IMG/VR virus record: IMGVR_UViG_3300047354_000616
Span: 1 to 20,176 of that record
DNA: 20,176 nucleotides
Source of the DNA: a virus
Reading direction: 5' to 3' (one strand)
Positions 15,001 through 19,426 of the stretch are shown piece after piece (position 1 is the stretch's first letter; the number at the start of each line of letters is the position of its first letter). Under the pieces are notes generated by a model. The model was not told the origin of the DNA and did no database searches. It saw only the letters and a program-made list of their open reading frames with translations. The position numbers were made by a program, and so were the translations under genes.

Positions 15001-17750
15001 ATATTGTTGTTTACTACAGTATCAAATTGAACTACATCAGCATATCCGTTTCCTGTTTCGCTTGGTGGAACACCGTTATTAGTTACTGGATCATACCCGT
15101 CAAAATATTGTACAACTATAGTGGTTGAATTAGTTGCTTTTTCTTGTACAAAACCAATTGCTGTTCCTGTTGCAACAGTTTGTGTAACCTTATCACCTAC
15201 ATTAACAGTTACCGCTTGCGTTAATGTTATTTCTACTTCACCTTCAATTTCTACACTATGATTGTGTAGTGTCATATTATCAAAGTAGTTGTCTCTGTGG
15301 AAATATTGATTAGCCCATCTTGACTGTGATACACGATTTCTTGGTCGAATGTGTGTACGTCTAAATTCGTCACCTTTAATGGAAACGTTTGCTGGAACAC
15401 GTAACGGATAGTCCTCGTAGAATATACCAGTTTCTAAAAATACTGTAATATTTTGTTGACTTACTTTATTACCAAACTCAAGTATATCGCCTGCTTCATA
15501 AGTTGGATCATCTGCTGTAGCAACACCCGGATCAGACCTAGCAATAAATTCTATTGGTTCTTCAAGTTGAAGTTCAATTTGGTCATTGCCTGCTCCACCT
15601 AGTTCGTCGCCTCTATAATAGTTTACAATTCTTGATACAGCGCCTGACTTAGATCCTGTAATAACTTTACCTGGAATTAAATCTGTGTTAGTTGCTTTTC
15701 CTTGCCATACATTACCGTTACCACCGTTATCAACTTCAATTACGTATACAGAACCTTCTTGTAATACTGGTGCACCACTTATACCGTTATTAATAATGCT
15801 TTCAATAATATCAAATAGGTCGCCTACTCTTGCAATAGCATCTGCAGGAGCCGGTGTGCCTGGTGAAACAACATTTTGTTGTACGTCAGTTTGATAAACA
15901 CCTGGGTTACCTGTGCCACCTTGCCATGGCGAGTTAGTTAAAACATACTGTCTAGTAATTTCTTCAACTTTTGCAATTGATGCAAGTGTTTGTTCTTTCT
16001 GTGGACCAATAGCAATAGCACCGCTGGCATTACTATAGTATCTTAAACCTGCTTGTCTTGCAAGTTTGTTGGCGTTAGTACCACTAATAACGTCAAGTTT
16101 TAAACTTTCGTAAATTAATCCTACATCACGTTTACAAATATCTTCGTCGTATGTAAAGTTTTTCCATTTAATTAATTCTGCTTCTGCTGGAACATTAGGG
16201 TCTAAACTAACAGCTGCATTGGCTGCCGCAATCTGTGCATTAGTCCAAGCAATAACTTCTTCTTGAACAAATGCTTTGTTATTGTCCATTAATGCTTTAA
16301 AGTTTGCTGTCTGTTGTCCGTTATATGTTGCTGGAACTTTAAATCCTAGATCGTTTGTGTTTCCACTTAATACATGAGTTGGAACAGTATCGTCAATAGT
16401 AATGGTCTGCATATATGGACCAGGTTCCAACTTACTTGTTTCAATAATTTCTTCTGCTTTTTGTAATGCAGCATTCAGTGTACGATAAGCATAACTTAAT
16501 GCTCTACCTTCTTTACCTGCCGGTGTATTAACTTGGTTATCGTCACCTTGTAAACTAACAAACAAGTTTACATTACTTGCATAACTTGTGTTGTCTACAT
16601 AAAATTTAGTAGCGGCTTGTAAATCTTCTAAGCCTGTTGTAATGTTTGCTAAGTCACCTGGGTGCTTGTCAAGGTAAAGTGTACCATCCATTTGGTCACC
16701 TTGACGTCTAAGTGCAGCCTCTCTAGGCATTGCTTCGTTAGCAAGGAACTTACCGTCTAGTATACTTGGTTGATATTCTGCATCAACTAGTGATTGTGTT
16801 CCTGAACCAGTACCTGCTTGGAAACTGATCTTTCTATTTGCTGTAGCATTTTTTGCAGCCTCAGCATTTTCATAAAATTCTAGTGATGTTGCACTTGCAA
16901 CTCTAACATAAACTGGATTTAGATTTGTAAGTGGTTGAGCAACGGCACTTGATGCCGGTGTTGCTGTTGCACTTGTGCCTGTAGTTTCGTATCTAAATGG
17001 TAAACCATTAGCACCACTATCAAGTCCGTGACCTGCTGGAACTGTAATTAATGTTCCGTCTACAGTTCTACCAGTAATGTTGGCAACGCCTGCTGTAAAA
17101 CTATCAATTGTAAATGAGTAATCTTCTGTAAAGATTTGATCTTCAGTACGAACTCTAATTTGTGCGCCAGTACCACCACCAGTTGACTTTAGATAATTGG
17201 TATCTGCAAATCCTTTTGATATTGCAACACTGTCAGTTGTATATCCTGCACCATCATGTGCAGCATTAAGAACGGATAACTTACTTTCAATGTCATTAAG
17301 ACTGGTTGGCATACCAGCAATAATATTTCCTGAAGCATTAATACCACCACCAGTTGAATTAATTTTTGGTTTTTCGTCTTCTTCTAATTGTCCACCAGCC
17401 GCTGTTACAACAATGTAACCGCCTTGTGTCAAACTAAATTGTACAGTATCATCAACAGATGCATCAAGGAAACTGTTACTAACTAATTTTCTAAATTCTA
17501 ACTTACTACCTTCAGCAGCAACGTCTACTACTGGTAAAGTAGGTCTTGAAAATGTACTAGGATTCTCTTGGAGTTGTGTTAGTGTTGGAGTATCACTAAA
17601 TTCAGTAAATGATATCGAACCACCTTGTCCAAATACAGCATATAGTTGGGTAAAATTATCATTTACCTTTCTAAACGCTTCTCTAATACTATCGCCGGTT
17701 CCGTCGTTACCTTCAACGCCGATATTAATGTCTTGTTTACCTTGTGCCAT
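6078..17750 (-). CDS. Giant virion structural (tail/fibre) protein, 3890 aa
   Basis: One uninterrupted frame of 11,673 bases, beginning 1 base after the Fe-S carrier gene with GGAG in that gene's end. Order of parts: residues 5-40, the NDGTGDSIREAF docking module; about 390-440, FVSLQGDDN ... GRALSYAYRTLNAALQ, and about 779-810, LRVPANVSIKGDEFRRTHIR, both typical of pectate-lyase-like beta-helix proteins; about 1205-1270, NDATILRNMTVQGHGG, continuing the helix; about 2208-2300, DEDGFFRVGKFFTVDQGTGT and ISGLDGLGF, a signature I know from cyanomyovirus structural proteins; about 3320-3400, two 55-residue repeats; 3521-3541, TGD repeats; about 3595-3640, LGTDRIP repeats; 3765-3890, a C-terminal YADLAEKY domain. 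That last domain resembles the end domains of phage appendage proteins, some of which (Peptidase_G2 type) cleave themselves; no catalytic residue can be assigned here. There is no signal peptide or membrane segment. It is probably the main long tail fibre or peripheral tail protein. Confidence 0.9.
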   Translation of the reverse strand: MAQGKQDINIGVEGNDGTGDSIREAFRKVNDNFTQLYAVFGQGGSISFTEFSDTPTLTQLQENPSTFSRPTLPVVDVAAEGSKLEFRKLVSNSFLDASVDDTVQFSLTQGGYIVVTAAGGQLEEDEKPKINSTGGGINASGNIIAGMPTSLNDIESKLSVLNAAHDGAGYTTDSVAISKGFADTNYLKSTGGGTGAQIRVRTEDQIFTEDYSFTIDSFTAGVANITGRTVDGTLITVPAGHGLDSGANGLPFRYETTGTSATATPASSAVAQPLTNLNPVYVRVASATSLEFYENAEAAKNATANRKISFQAGTGSGTQSLVDAEYQPSILDGKFLANEAMPREAALRRQGDQMDGTLYLDKHPGDLANITTGLEDLQAATKFYVDNTSYASNVNLFVSLQGDDNQVNTPAGKEGRALSYAYRTLNAALQKAEEIIETSKLEPGPYMQTITIDDTVPTHVLSGNTNDLGFKVPATYNGQQTANFKALMDNNKAFVQEEVIAWTNAQIAAANAAVSLDPNVPAEAELIKWKNFTYDEDICKRDVGLIYESLKLDVISGTNANKLARQAGLRYYSNASGAIAIGPQKEQTLASIAKVEEITRQYVLTNSPWQGGTGNPGVYQTDVQQNVVSPGTPAPADAIARVGDLFDIIESIINNGISGAPVLQEGSVYVIEVDNGGNGNVWQGKATNTDLIPGKVITGSKSGAVSRIVNYYRGDELGGAGNDQIELQLEEPIEFIARSDPGVATADDPTYEAGDILEFGNKVSQQNITVFLETGIFYEDYPLRVPANVSIKGDEFRRTHIRPRNRVSQSRWANQYFHRDNYFDNMTLHNHSVEIEGEVEITLTQAVTVNVGDKVTQTVATGTAIGFVQEKATNSTTIVVQYFDGYDPVTNNGVPPSETGNGYADVVQFDTVVNNNISINNSVQSGTYLTTAPTQYSRDTNFGYHYGLDPRRPINTQANSVVNAGGYTNAVSILEKNRDAIVQEVLLFLDESSTNNLNNGGFGDYTQVELTLTGNVTFSRGDTVTQSGSGVTGKVKSDSTGNSVIIVGPDGIFDTSGELSVGGVSKGANSVPATVPAAVAFTYGPKCARDLGLIVDALAFDLEKGLVDQSLEAQGRYYAGAVEVGQEVITSAAILEIGNIAQALLGASATPVGTPSVPSSRQAASAWDIAVTTSQLAESGTSTIVSGLLNIIVFAFNSEYNPPKHNKDMDVFLMNDATILRNMTVQGHGGFMCVLDPDGQILTKSPYIQTGSSFSQSINKQAFRGGMFVDGFVSNMPLEIVDNITSAGVNSPFEIFVRSRRDSKQVNSNGVGLGLFARRPQLPAPFYVNGVRYQVNAIRNYDPTNGTAELILDKNSNPDANDEGQGWIGGENYPIVLQTAGNRSMLGNDFTQVNDLGYGLLCTNNGISEMVSMFTYYCHAAYYANNGSEIRSLNGSNAYGNFGLVAAGGDPNEVAQTGSLAFNTSQTGKVYVNPSASANANALQTFVYAYDTDFAPLPEGEIDVTYNEEKEIASISASNPVVLNVEAHGFVEGQRVLVSESNIPTTGGGANPGLDGIRYVGPSPSTGTLTLYTDASLTTTLNGSSYNTGSLGNNAVIQDAGGTATSSSRFEVVSVTDAQSADGVPGVNEVKLTLNGALTNVPYNTRVTITAGTGQTATAPLGRVTRPIKDGVNNSTIYVTLPENRDQFSVGDTIYTDGTTTSRTIASIETNLDKAGRKTIIGVTKTNPVVLETIGHNFIDEDAITIVDGSGITELNGTYYAKVSTTTGGTTNDKRYVELYSDSALTTPVNGTGWGGSYTARSGKVFLTEIGGNPLIGENGAVWKLSFSNSTNDESVSTGGLAKPLFAGESLSIRARAKFILDNVQTVPIRPSTAVVFEEQPENTYRSINFDVTPISTFDNAGEATLPDGQNILTFDSNYDYIRQRVEYDNYKAQFKLVLASATTGTIAEGSVVRQGSASGTITKSEGVGTEELYIKDWNGTDFTVGGGNIEHDAAGDGNFSSVGGLAGSGAVKLSYLTTNGFKESFGGTPGDRYIAIPALGTESTVRIQNADMIFAWKDRVHKILAYHDGAGTSTGSIGTREAGEPNSHATGFAYLEIDRNSVSNKYYDPDETAPTTGIADTLSLGNESDNVNLAIGVPAGEGAEITVNISLCRATGHDFSNIGTGGFNTSNYPNIIFGQPASDKTAIVTSDPTVTKAQVWERNKGRVFFASTDEDGFFRVGKFFTVDQGTGTISFTAQINISGLDGLGFKDGEIISKFTSSFTQSTAELKNVPTEVAVVDYINRRLGFDEFNVADPAPLTTVMSATNPQLTPVTVGGETTHTLNMTNGRITLLKRPVADTDAATKEYIDNRIFANDEFEDLRNVSFYQTDFNNQNGQSDLIVLTGKKKIYVKYVAGTMFSVNDVIYGEDTNSAGRIVDISDTFKFDNGENSTDTASGLDVQVITYTVLPLTMVNLNATGTVAVRGQLLRQPSTGAQGYVLHPQTVVGSGKTSATQMILREVTGSFNGTAIELVNNPGGSETVVATSALVTSTAAIADGVSGDPIDFQAETISNGNVSRNTTQGRDGLAVYPMVEVANASESKTGSPGDASRSDINITVTRSEDATSVNLQYQAESLLDADVNTNADIQQQKLLMQKAPVLQDSDDFEDFTTNGRRVSQANKGIAAFSADAFAEDQVFVFTGSVSANVGDIITQGSNIGYIDKVINSTTLKVRTSDTFVTGGATTCFITPITTFNLPGSANAVQQTSSIKGTPVDSTRTITTIEKTGFVNVKDRGITFDKIQDIPEKTVIGRGDIGDPAYNTDGIPYAVSFDQIIDLGGAIQDKDFANSTITEVGGWVIQTEGLVSVANGATVSSGGVSATVQGAVTSENKIIVINATSTFPGTGTLAGVTADSHASAATIVSATQFSSSGEALVKMADGVYGTTQITKAGEGNQLVRTLDNNDQNDLTFVSANTEGFINVKGLLVDSRRALDTRSAGGSTFLDVYTPNENLAMSISGVTPGASQVDESIVEIPTASVDIGDIGIRVEQVTSPATGKNGHASVFQQNASANTPANSKPHLAVDWVFTNFIQDPDDLTATGSGIALGNISPYTTAGQTAIIANGKNALLADSTGVVLRSGDVDVLTALSGTTTVKNAFTVEGNTTLGSGDDTLSIGSTIITDVDLQRTNADSAGYTLDIIKKTSSVANADGVGTINFRSNDDAGPIATLHTYGAIKSTIADIATASKDGKLEFQVQRNNTLTTAIAIDDQVDVTGILNVSGALNADSTLNANLTTDSTSTSTGSLIVDGGAGIAKKLYVGGNFDIGGKFNVTATSGNTDIDGTLVVNDTTDASSSTTGSVIIDGGVGIAKKLYVGTDLDVTGNTVIDGNLTVSGNFDLGDDVAADTFTITSTLDTPHIKIRNTQENNGVGDNIIEFFHDTTSPADEDYLGALHFKMDNSQTAVDGGVNSELVVRAVDVTLGSEKSTFDFLTASGTNASALKFQIGTDAVITHASILPDSNESVDLGANGQAFGQIHAAGFVGPVTGDISGDITGDVTGDLTGNADTATSLKDGAANEVPYQSATGTTSYVGANTTTTQKFLAMTGDATSGAAPVWDTIDAATIDSGTLGTDRIPSLGASKITSGTLGTDRIPNLNASKINAGTFDSARLPNLTVSDFGAAAVQTGTEVAADGTSLVDDDTSFLTAAAVKNFVEGKGYATSSGGVSDATNAANFAVNAVGSEPTTGSFNLVLVGSNTGNNAARTDSGGLSFNVGTQTLNATASSANYADLAEKYVGDEAYEPGTVVVFGGAEEITACTIKGDRKVAGVVSTDPAYLMNNQLEGDTVVPLALTGRVPCKVIGTVAKGDMLVTSAVPGYAIVDNDPKMGTVIGKAVGTKEDDGKGTVEVVVGRL
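6857..6939 (-). repeat. 54-base direct repeat coding LGTDRIP units
   Basis: Two 29-base identical copies lie at 6857-6885 and 6911-6939, exactly 54 bases apart, with a third degenerate copy just upstream in coordinates (about 6803-6831). In protein they give SGTLGTDRIPSLGASKIT, SGTLGTDRIPNLNASKIN and AGTFDSARLPNL. This is an 18-residue shaft repeat near the C-terminal end of the giant protein. Confidence 0.85.
7129..7190 (-). repeat. 12-base tandem repeat coding TGDI/V units
   Basis: About five tandem 12-base units encode TGDISGDITGDVTGDLTGN in the giant protein (residues about 3521-3541). The core, ATCACCTG on the plus strand, recurs with few changes. Short GD/GN repeats of this kind form fibre-shaft turns and are prone to slippage. 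Confidence 0.85.
7690..7920 (-). repeat. Pair of 165-base repeats coding VDGG(A/V)GIAKKLYVG units
   Basis: Two similar segments are offset by 165 bases (compare TTTCTTAGCAAT at 7701 and 7866 on the plus strand). They encode STGSLIVDGGAGIAKKLYVG and TTGSVIIDGGVGIAKKLYVG, followed by related strands. The 55-residue period indicates duplication of a beta-strand module in the distal shaft of the giant protein. Confidence 0.8.
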
Positions 17751-17751
17751 T

Positions 17752-18135
17752 TTATGTGAGCTCCGTTATTTTCTCGTTATTTTTTTCGACAGCATCCATG
17801 TCGAAGTTTACACTAATTCCACACCCACATGCACTCTGTGCGTTAGGGTTATTAATTACAAATTGTGTTTGAAATACATCTGTTTCATAATCTATTGTAC
17901 AATCAAACAAATACATGTGAGCCATAGAATCTATAACTAAATTGCCTTCACCTGTATTAATAATTTCATCGTTTGGACTAACATCTTCTTTTACTATCAT
18001 ACCCCAGTCATATTCAAAACCAGCACATCCGCCACCTTTAAGGCTTAAATGTACTCCAAAATGCTCTGCATTAGTAGCACAAAGCTCGTTAATTTTGTTT
18101 TTTGCATTTTTTGTGAGTGTAATAGGTAAAATCAT
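17752..18135 (-). CDS. IscA/HesB-family A-type iron-sulfur cluster carrier
   Basis: This 127-residue protein has the A-type carrier fold signature. C37 lies in LKGGGCAGFEYDW, and the C-terminal pair C103 and C105 in SACGCGISVNF; these three cysteines bind Fe-S or iron in IscA, SufA and ErpA. LVIDSMAHMYLFDCTIDYE (66-83) matches the family's conserved DxxSxxYLxGxxIDY region. Length is slightly above the 105-120 typical of the family because of a KEDVSPNDEIIN insertion and a short charged tail. The carrier passes clusters to apo-proteins, and such genes are known auxiliary metabolic genes of marine T4-like phages. The start is backed by AAGGAG (18141-18146) and a GATAAATA box. The giant tail-protein gene begins one base after its stop, so the two are expressed together late, which is unusual for a metabolic gene. 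Confidence 0.93.
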   Translation of the reverse strand: MILPITLTKNAKNKINELCATNAEHFGVHLSLKGGGCAGFEYDWGMIVKEDVSPNDEIINTGEGNLVIDSMAHMYLFDCTIDYETDVFQTQFVINNPNAQSACGCGISVNFDMDAVEKNNEKITELT

Positions 18136-18151
18136 TGCGTCTCCTTACTGT

Positions 18152-18159
18152 TATTTATC
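18152..18159 (-). promoter_or_regulatory. T4-type late promoter box, GATAAATA
   Basis: The minus strand reads CGATAAATAACAG, 17 bases upstream of the Fe-S carrier ATG, with AAGGAGAC between. It is the only good box ahead of the Fe-S carrier and giant-protein pair and is the likely start of the main late operon in this window. Confidence 0.6.
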
Positions 18160-18168
18160 GATAGTTTT

Positions 18169-18174
18169 TATAAT
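18169..18174 (+). promoter_or_regulatory. Possible sigma70-like -10 box in a divergent gap
   Basis: TATAAT lies 19 bases before the plus-strand zinc-ribbon gene in the 57-base gap between divergent genes (18136-18192). No convincing -35 hexamer is found at the right distance, so this is only a candidate; in AT-rich sequence it could be chance. Confidence 0.2.
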
Positions 18175-18192
18175 CTTAATGTAAATATAGTT

Positions 18193-18480
18193 ATGTTTAT
18201 AAAAGAATACAAACAAAAGAAGCGGCATGTAAGGCATTCTAAATGCGGGAAAAAACATTCTTACGTTAGAGAGTCTACTCATGTAGTATTACGTTGTGAT
18301 AACTGTAATACAGAGTTTGAACGACCAAGAGGAAGTATGGACCCTAAGCGGTTAACAAACAACTACTTTCATGTATGTAAGAACTGTGACAGTAAGGTTT
18401 TTGCACAGAAAAAGGGAGTCGAACGCAAACATGTTTGGGACATGAGCGTTTCAAGTAATTTAGATATTAGTAAATTATGA
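18193..18480 (+). CDS. Zinc-ribbon protein, 95 aa
   Basis: Two CxxC knuckles are spaced as in a zinc ribbon: C35-D-N-C38 in LRCDNCNTEF, and C62-K-N-C65 in FHVCKNCDSKVF. An extra cysteine (C18) and a His-rich, strongly basic N-terminus (KQKKRHVRHSKCGKKHSYVR) suggest nucleic-acid binding. The C-terminal AQKKGVERKHVWDMSVSSNL is also basic. I do not recognise a specific family; a small DNA-binding or transcription-related phage protein, or a stand-alone zinc finger related to homing-endonuclease tails, are both possible. It is one of only two plus-strand genes. No Shine-Dalgarno precedes the ATG (AATATAGTT), and no alternative start codon closer to one is seen. Its last 6 bases overlap the 3' end of the facing 86-residue gene. 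Confidence 0.75.
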   Translation: MFIKEYKQKKRHVRHSKCGKKHSYVRESTHVVLRCDNCNTEFERPRGSMDPKRLTNNYFHVCKNCDSKVFAQKKGVERKHVWDMSVSSNLDISKL

Positions 18481-18735
18481 TCTGTAACGAGCTGTTACAT
18501 AACAGCAATCAGGCCCATCATCGTGATCTAAGCCCTCTTTAGCATTTTTAAACACAGTTGCACACCACTTTTCTCTAGCATAAGGACTAACGATGTCATC
18601 TATTTCAATAGTTTCGTTAGTCTCTTTGTTAGTAATAGCAACGTTCCATAATTTTTTTGAAACGCCATTAGTTGCACGTTCGTTGTCGGATTCGTTCATT
18701 TCAATGATATATGCACCAACGTCTGTAGTTGCCAT
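18475..18735 (-). CDS. Hypothetical protein, 86 aa
   Basis: No known family is recognised. The protein begins MATTDVGAYIIEMNESDNER, has alternating strands (KKLWNVAITNKETNETIEID), then a helix AREKWCATVFKNAKEGLD and an end with paired cysteines, DCCYVTARYRS. It looks like a small soluble alpha/beta protein. I chose ATG 18735 rather than the in-frame ATG 30 bases earlier. The later one is only 2 bases after the stop of the membrane-protein gene, with a weak AAGAGAAG ribosome site, while the earlier one would overlap that gene by 28 bases and has no ribosome site. Its 3' end overlaps the convergent zinc-ribbon gene by 6 bases, leaving no room for a separate terminator. Confidence 0.7.
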   Translation of the reverse strand: MATTDVGAYIIEMNESDNERATNGVSKKLWNVAITNKETNETIEIDDIVSPYAREKWCATVFKNAKEGLDHDDGPDCCYVTARYRS

Positions 18736-18737
18736 TA

Positions 18738-18905
18738 TTAGTCTTCTCTTTTCCAGATAGTCCAAGCACCGTATGCAATAGCGCCATAAGCCGCTAACTT
18801 AGCAAAAGGTCCTGCAATTAATACAATAACGCCAACGCCTATAAGCATTGCTCCATCCCAAGATGTACGCTCTTCTAAACGTGATTTAATCCATTCTCTA
18901 ATCAT
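18738..18905 (-). CDS. Small membrane protein, 55 aa
   Basis: This reading frame encodes 55 residues starting MIREWIKSRLEERTSWDGAM. It has an amphipathic charged N-terminal helix, then one long or two short hydrophobic segments (residues 19-50, MLIGVGVIVLIAGPFAKLAA and YGAIAYGAWTIW), and a basic/acidic end KRED. The start is strongly supported: ATG overlaps the TGA stop of the preceding gene as ATGA, and GAGGAG precedes it by 10 bases. Similar short membrane proteins occur in marine T4-like phages, as far as I recall without assigned function. Size and topology would allow a holin-like or membrane-anchoring role, but nothing specific shows it. Confidence 0.75.
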   Translation of the reverse strand: MIREWIKSRLEERTSWDGAMLIGVGVIVLIAGPFAKLAAYGAIAYGAWTIWKRED

Positions 18906-19084
18906 GATGTTTTTGCTCCTCGAAAAGTTGATACGTTAGACATATCTCTCTTTTCATCTTTTAATTTTTCAGGTTTAATAACTGGCACCTTGGTCATTAC
19001 TCCAACTCCATTTTGTGCATCTGCACGTAAACCTGTAATTCTATCAAGTTTTAAACTTTTTGTTCCAACCATTCTATTAGCCAT
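18902..19084 (-). CDS. Small basic hypothetical protein, 60 aa
   Basis: The 60-residue product is basic and polar: MANRMVGTKSLKLDRITGLR, then QNGVGVMTKVPVIKPEKLKD and a tail MSNVSTFRGAKTS. I recognise no domain, and the lack of hydrophobic core suggests an extended or partner-bound protein. The gene is nonetheless convincing. A perfect TATAAATA box lies 22 bases upstream of the ATG, AGGAG (19094-19098) sits at correct spacing, and the stop overlaps the start of the membrane-protein gene by the ATGA arrangement. It heads a three-gene minus-strand unit (this gene, the membrane protein, the 86-residue protein). Confidence 0.75.
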   Translation of the reverse strand: MANRMVGTKSLKLDRITGLRADAQNGVGVMTKVPVIKPEKLKDEKRDMSNVSTFRGAKTS

Positions 19085-19105
19085 TTTTAGTATCTCCTGT
19101 ACTAG

Positions 19106-19113
19106 TATTTATA
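19106..19113 (-). promoter_or_regulatory. T4-type late promoter box, TATAAATA (minus strand)
   Basis: Perfect TATAAATA on the minus strand, 22 bases before the ATG at 19084 and followed by CAGGAG. It forms the left half of the 12-base palindrome TATTTATAAATA that also makes a plus-strand box. Confidence 0.7.
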
Positions 19114-19117
19114 AATA
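19110..19117 (+). promoter_or_regulatory. T4-type late promoter box, TATAAATA (plus strand)
   Basis: Perfect TATAAATA on the plus strand, sharing four bases with the minus-strand box. It lies 33 bases before the ATG at 19151 of the histone-like gene. A start about 6 bases after the box would leave a leader of roughly 28 bases containing GGAG. Confidence 0.65.
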
Positions 19118-19150
19118 AATGTACCAAAAATATATATTATGGAGATTATT

Positions 19151-19426
19151 ATGTTTAAATGGCTTAAAAGTTTTTTTAGTGATGCCGGGACAGTACCTGT
19201 TGTAATAGACAATGTAATGTCAACGCCACCTAAAAAGACAGCAGCTAAAAAGCCGGCGCCGGCAAAAAAAGCGCCTGCTAAAAAGGCTACAGTAAAGAAA
19301 GCGGATCTTGTTAAACTAACTAAAGCTCAACTTGAAGAAAAAGGTAGAGAATTTGGTGTAGAAATTGACAAGAGGAAAAAGAAAGACGATTTAGTTAAAG
19401 AAGTGTTTAACGCTTCTAAGAAGTAG
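19151..19426 (+). CDS. Lys/Ala/Pro-rich histone-like protein with SAP/HeH-like C-terminus, 91 aa
   Basis: Three parts are visible. Residues 1-12 (MFKWLKSFFSDA) form an amphipathic, aromatic helix. Residues 27-50 are a histone H1-like tail of repeated AAKKPAPAKKAPAKKA units. Residues 52-86 (LVKLTKAQLEEKGREFGVEI, then DKRKKKDDLVKEV) match by eye the two-helix SAP/HeH-LEM-like pattern, which often binds DNA. I chose ATG 19151, not the in-frame ATG 19139, because GGAG at 19141-19144 is the ribosome site for the later start and would lie inside the coding region of the earlier one. A perfect late box precedes it. A DNA-binding or packaging-related protein is likely by composition; the molecular role is unknown. 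Its last 11 bases overlap the facing coiled-coil gene. Confidence 0.75.
   Translation: MFKWLKSFFSDAGTVPVVIDNVMSTPPKKTAAKKPAPAKKAPAKKATVKKADLVKLTKAQLEEKGREFGVEIDKRKKKDDLVKEVFNASKK

Noticed and set aside
18736-18765. Longer start (ATG 18765) for the 86-residue gene
   Set aside because: It would overlap the membrane-protein gene and has no ribosome site; the ATG at 18735 sits 2 bases after that gene's stop.
19139-19150. Longer start (ATG 19139) for the histone-like gene
   Set aside because: The GGAG just after it is the ribosome site for ATG 19151, so the earlier ATG would place the ribosome site within the coding region.
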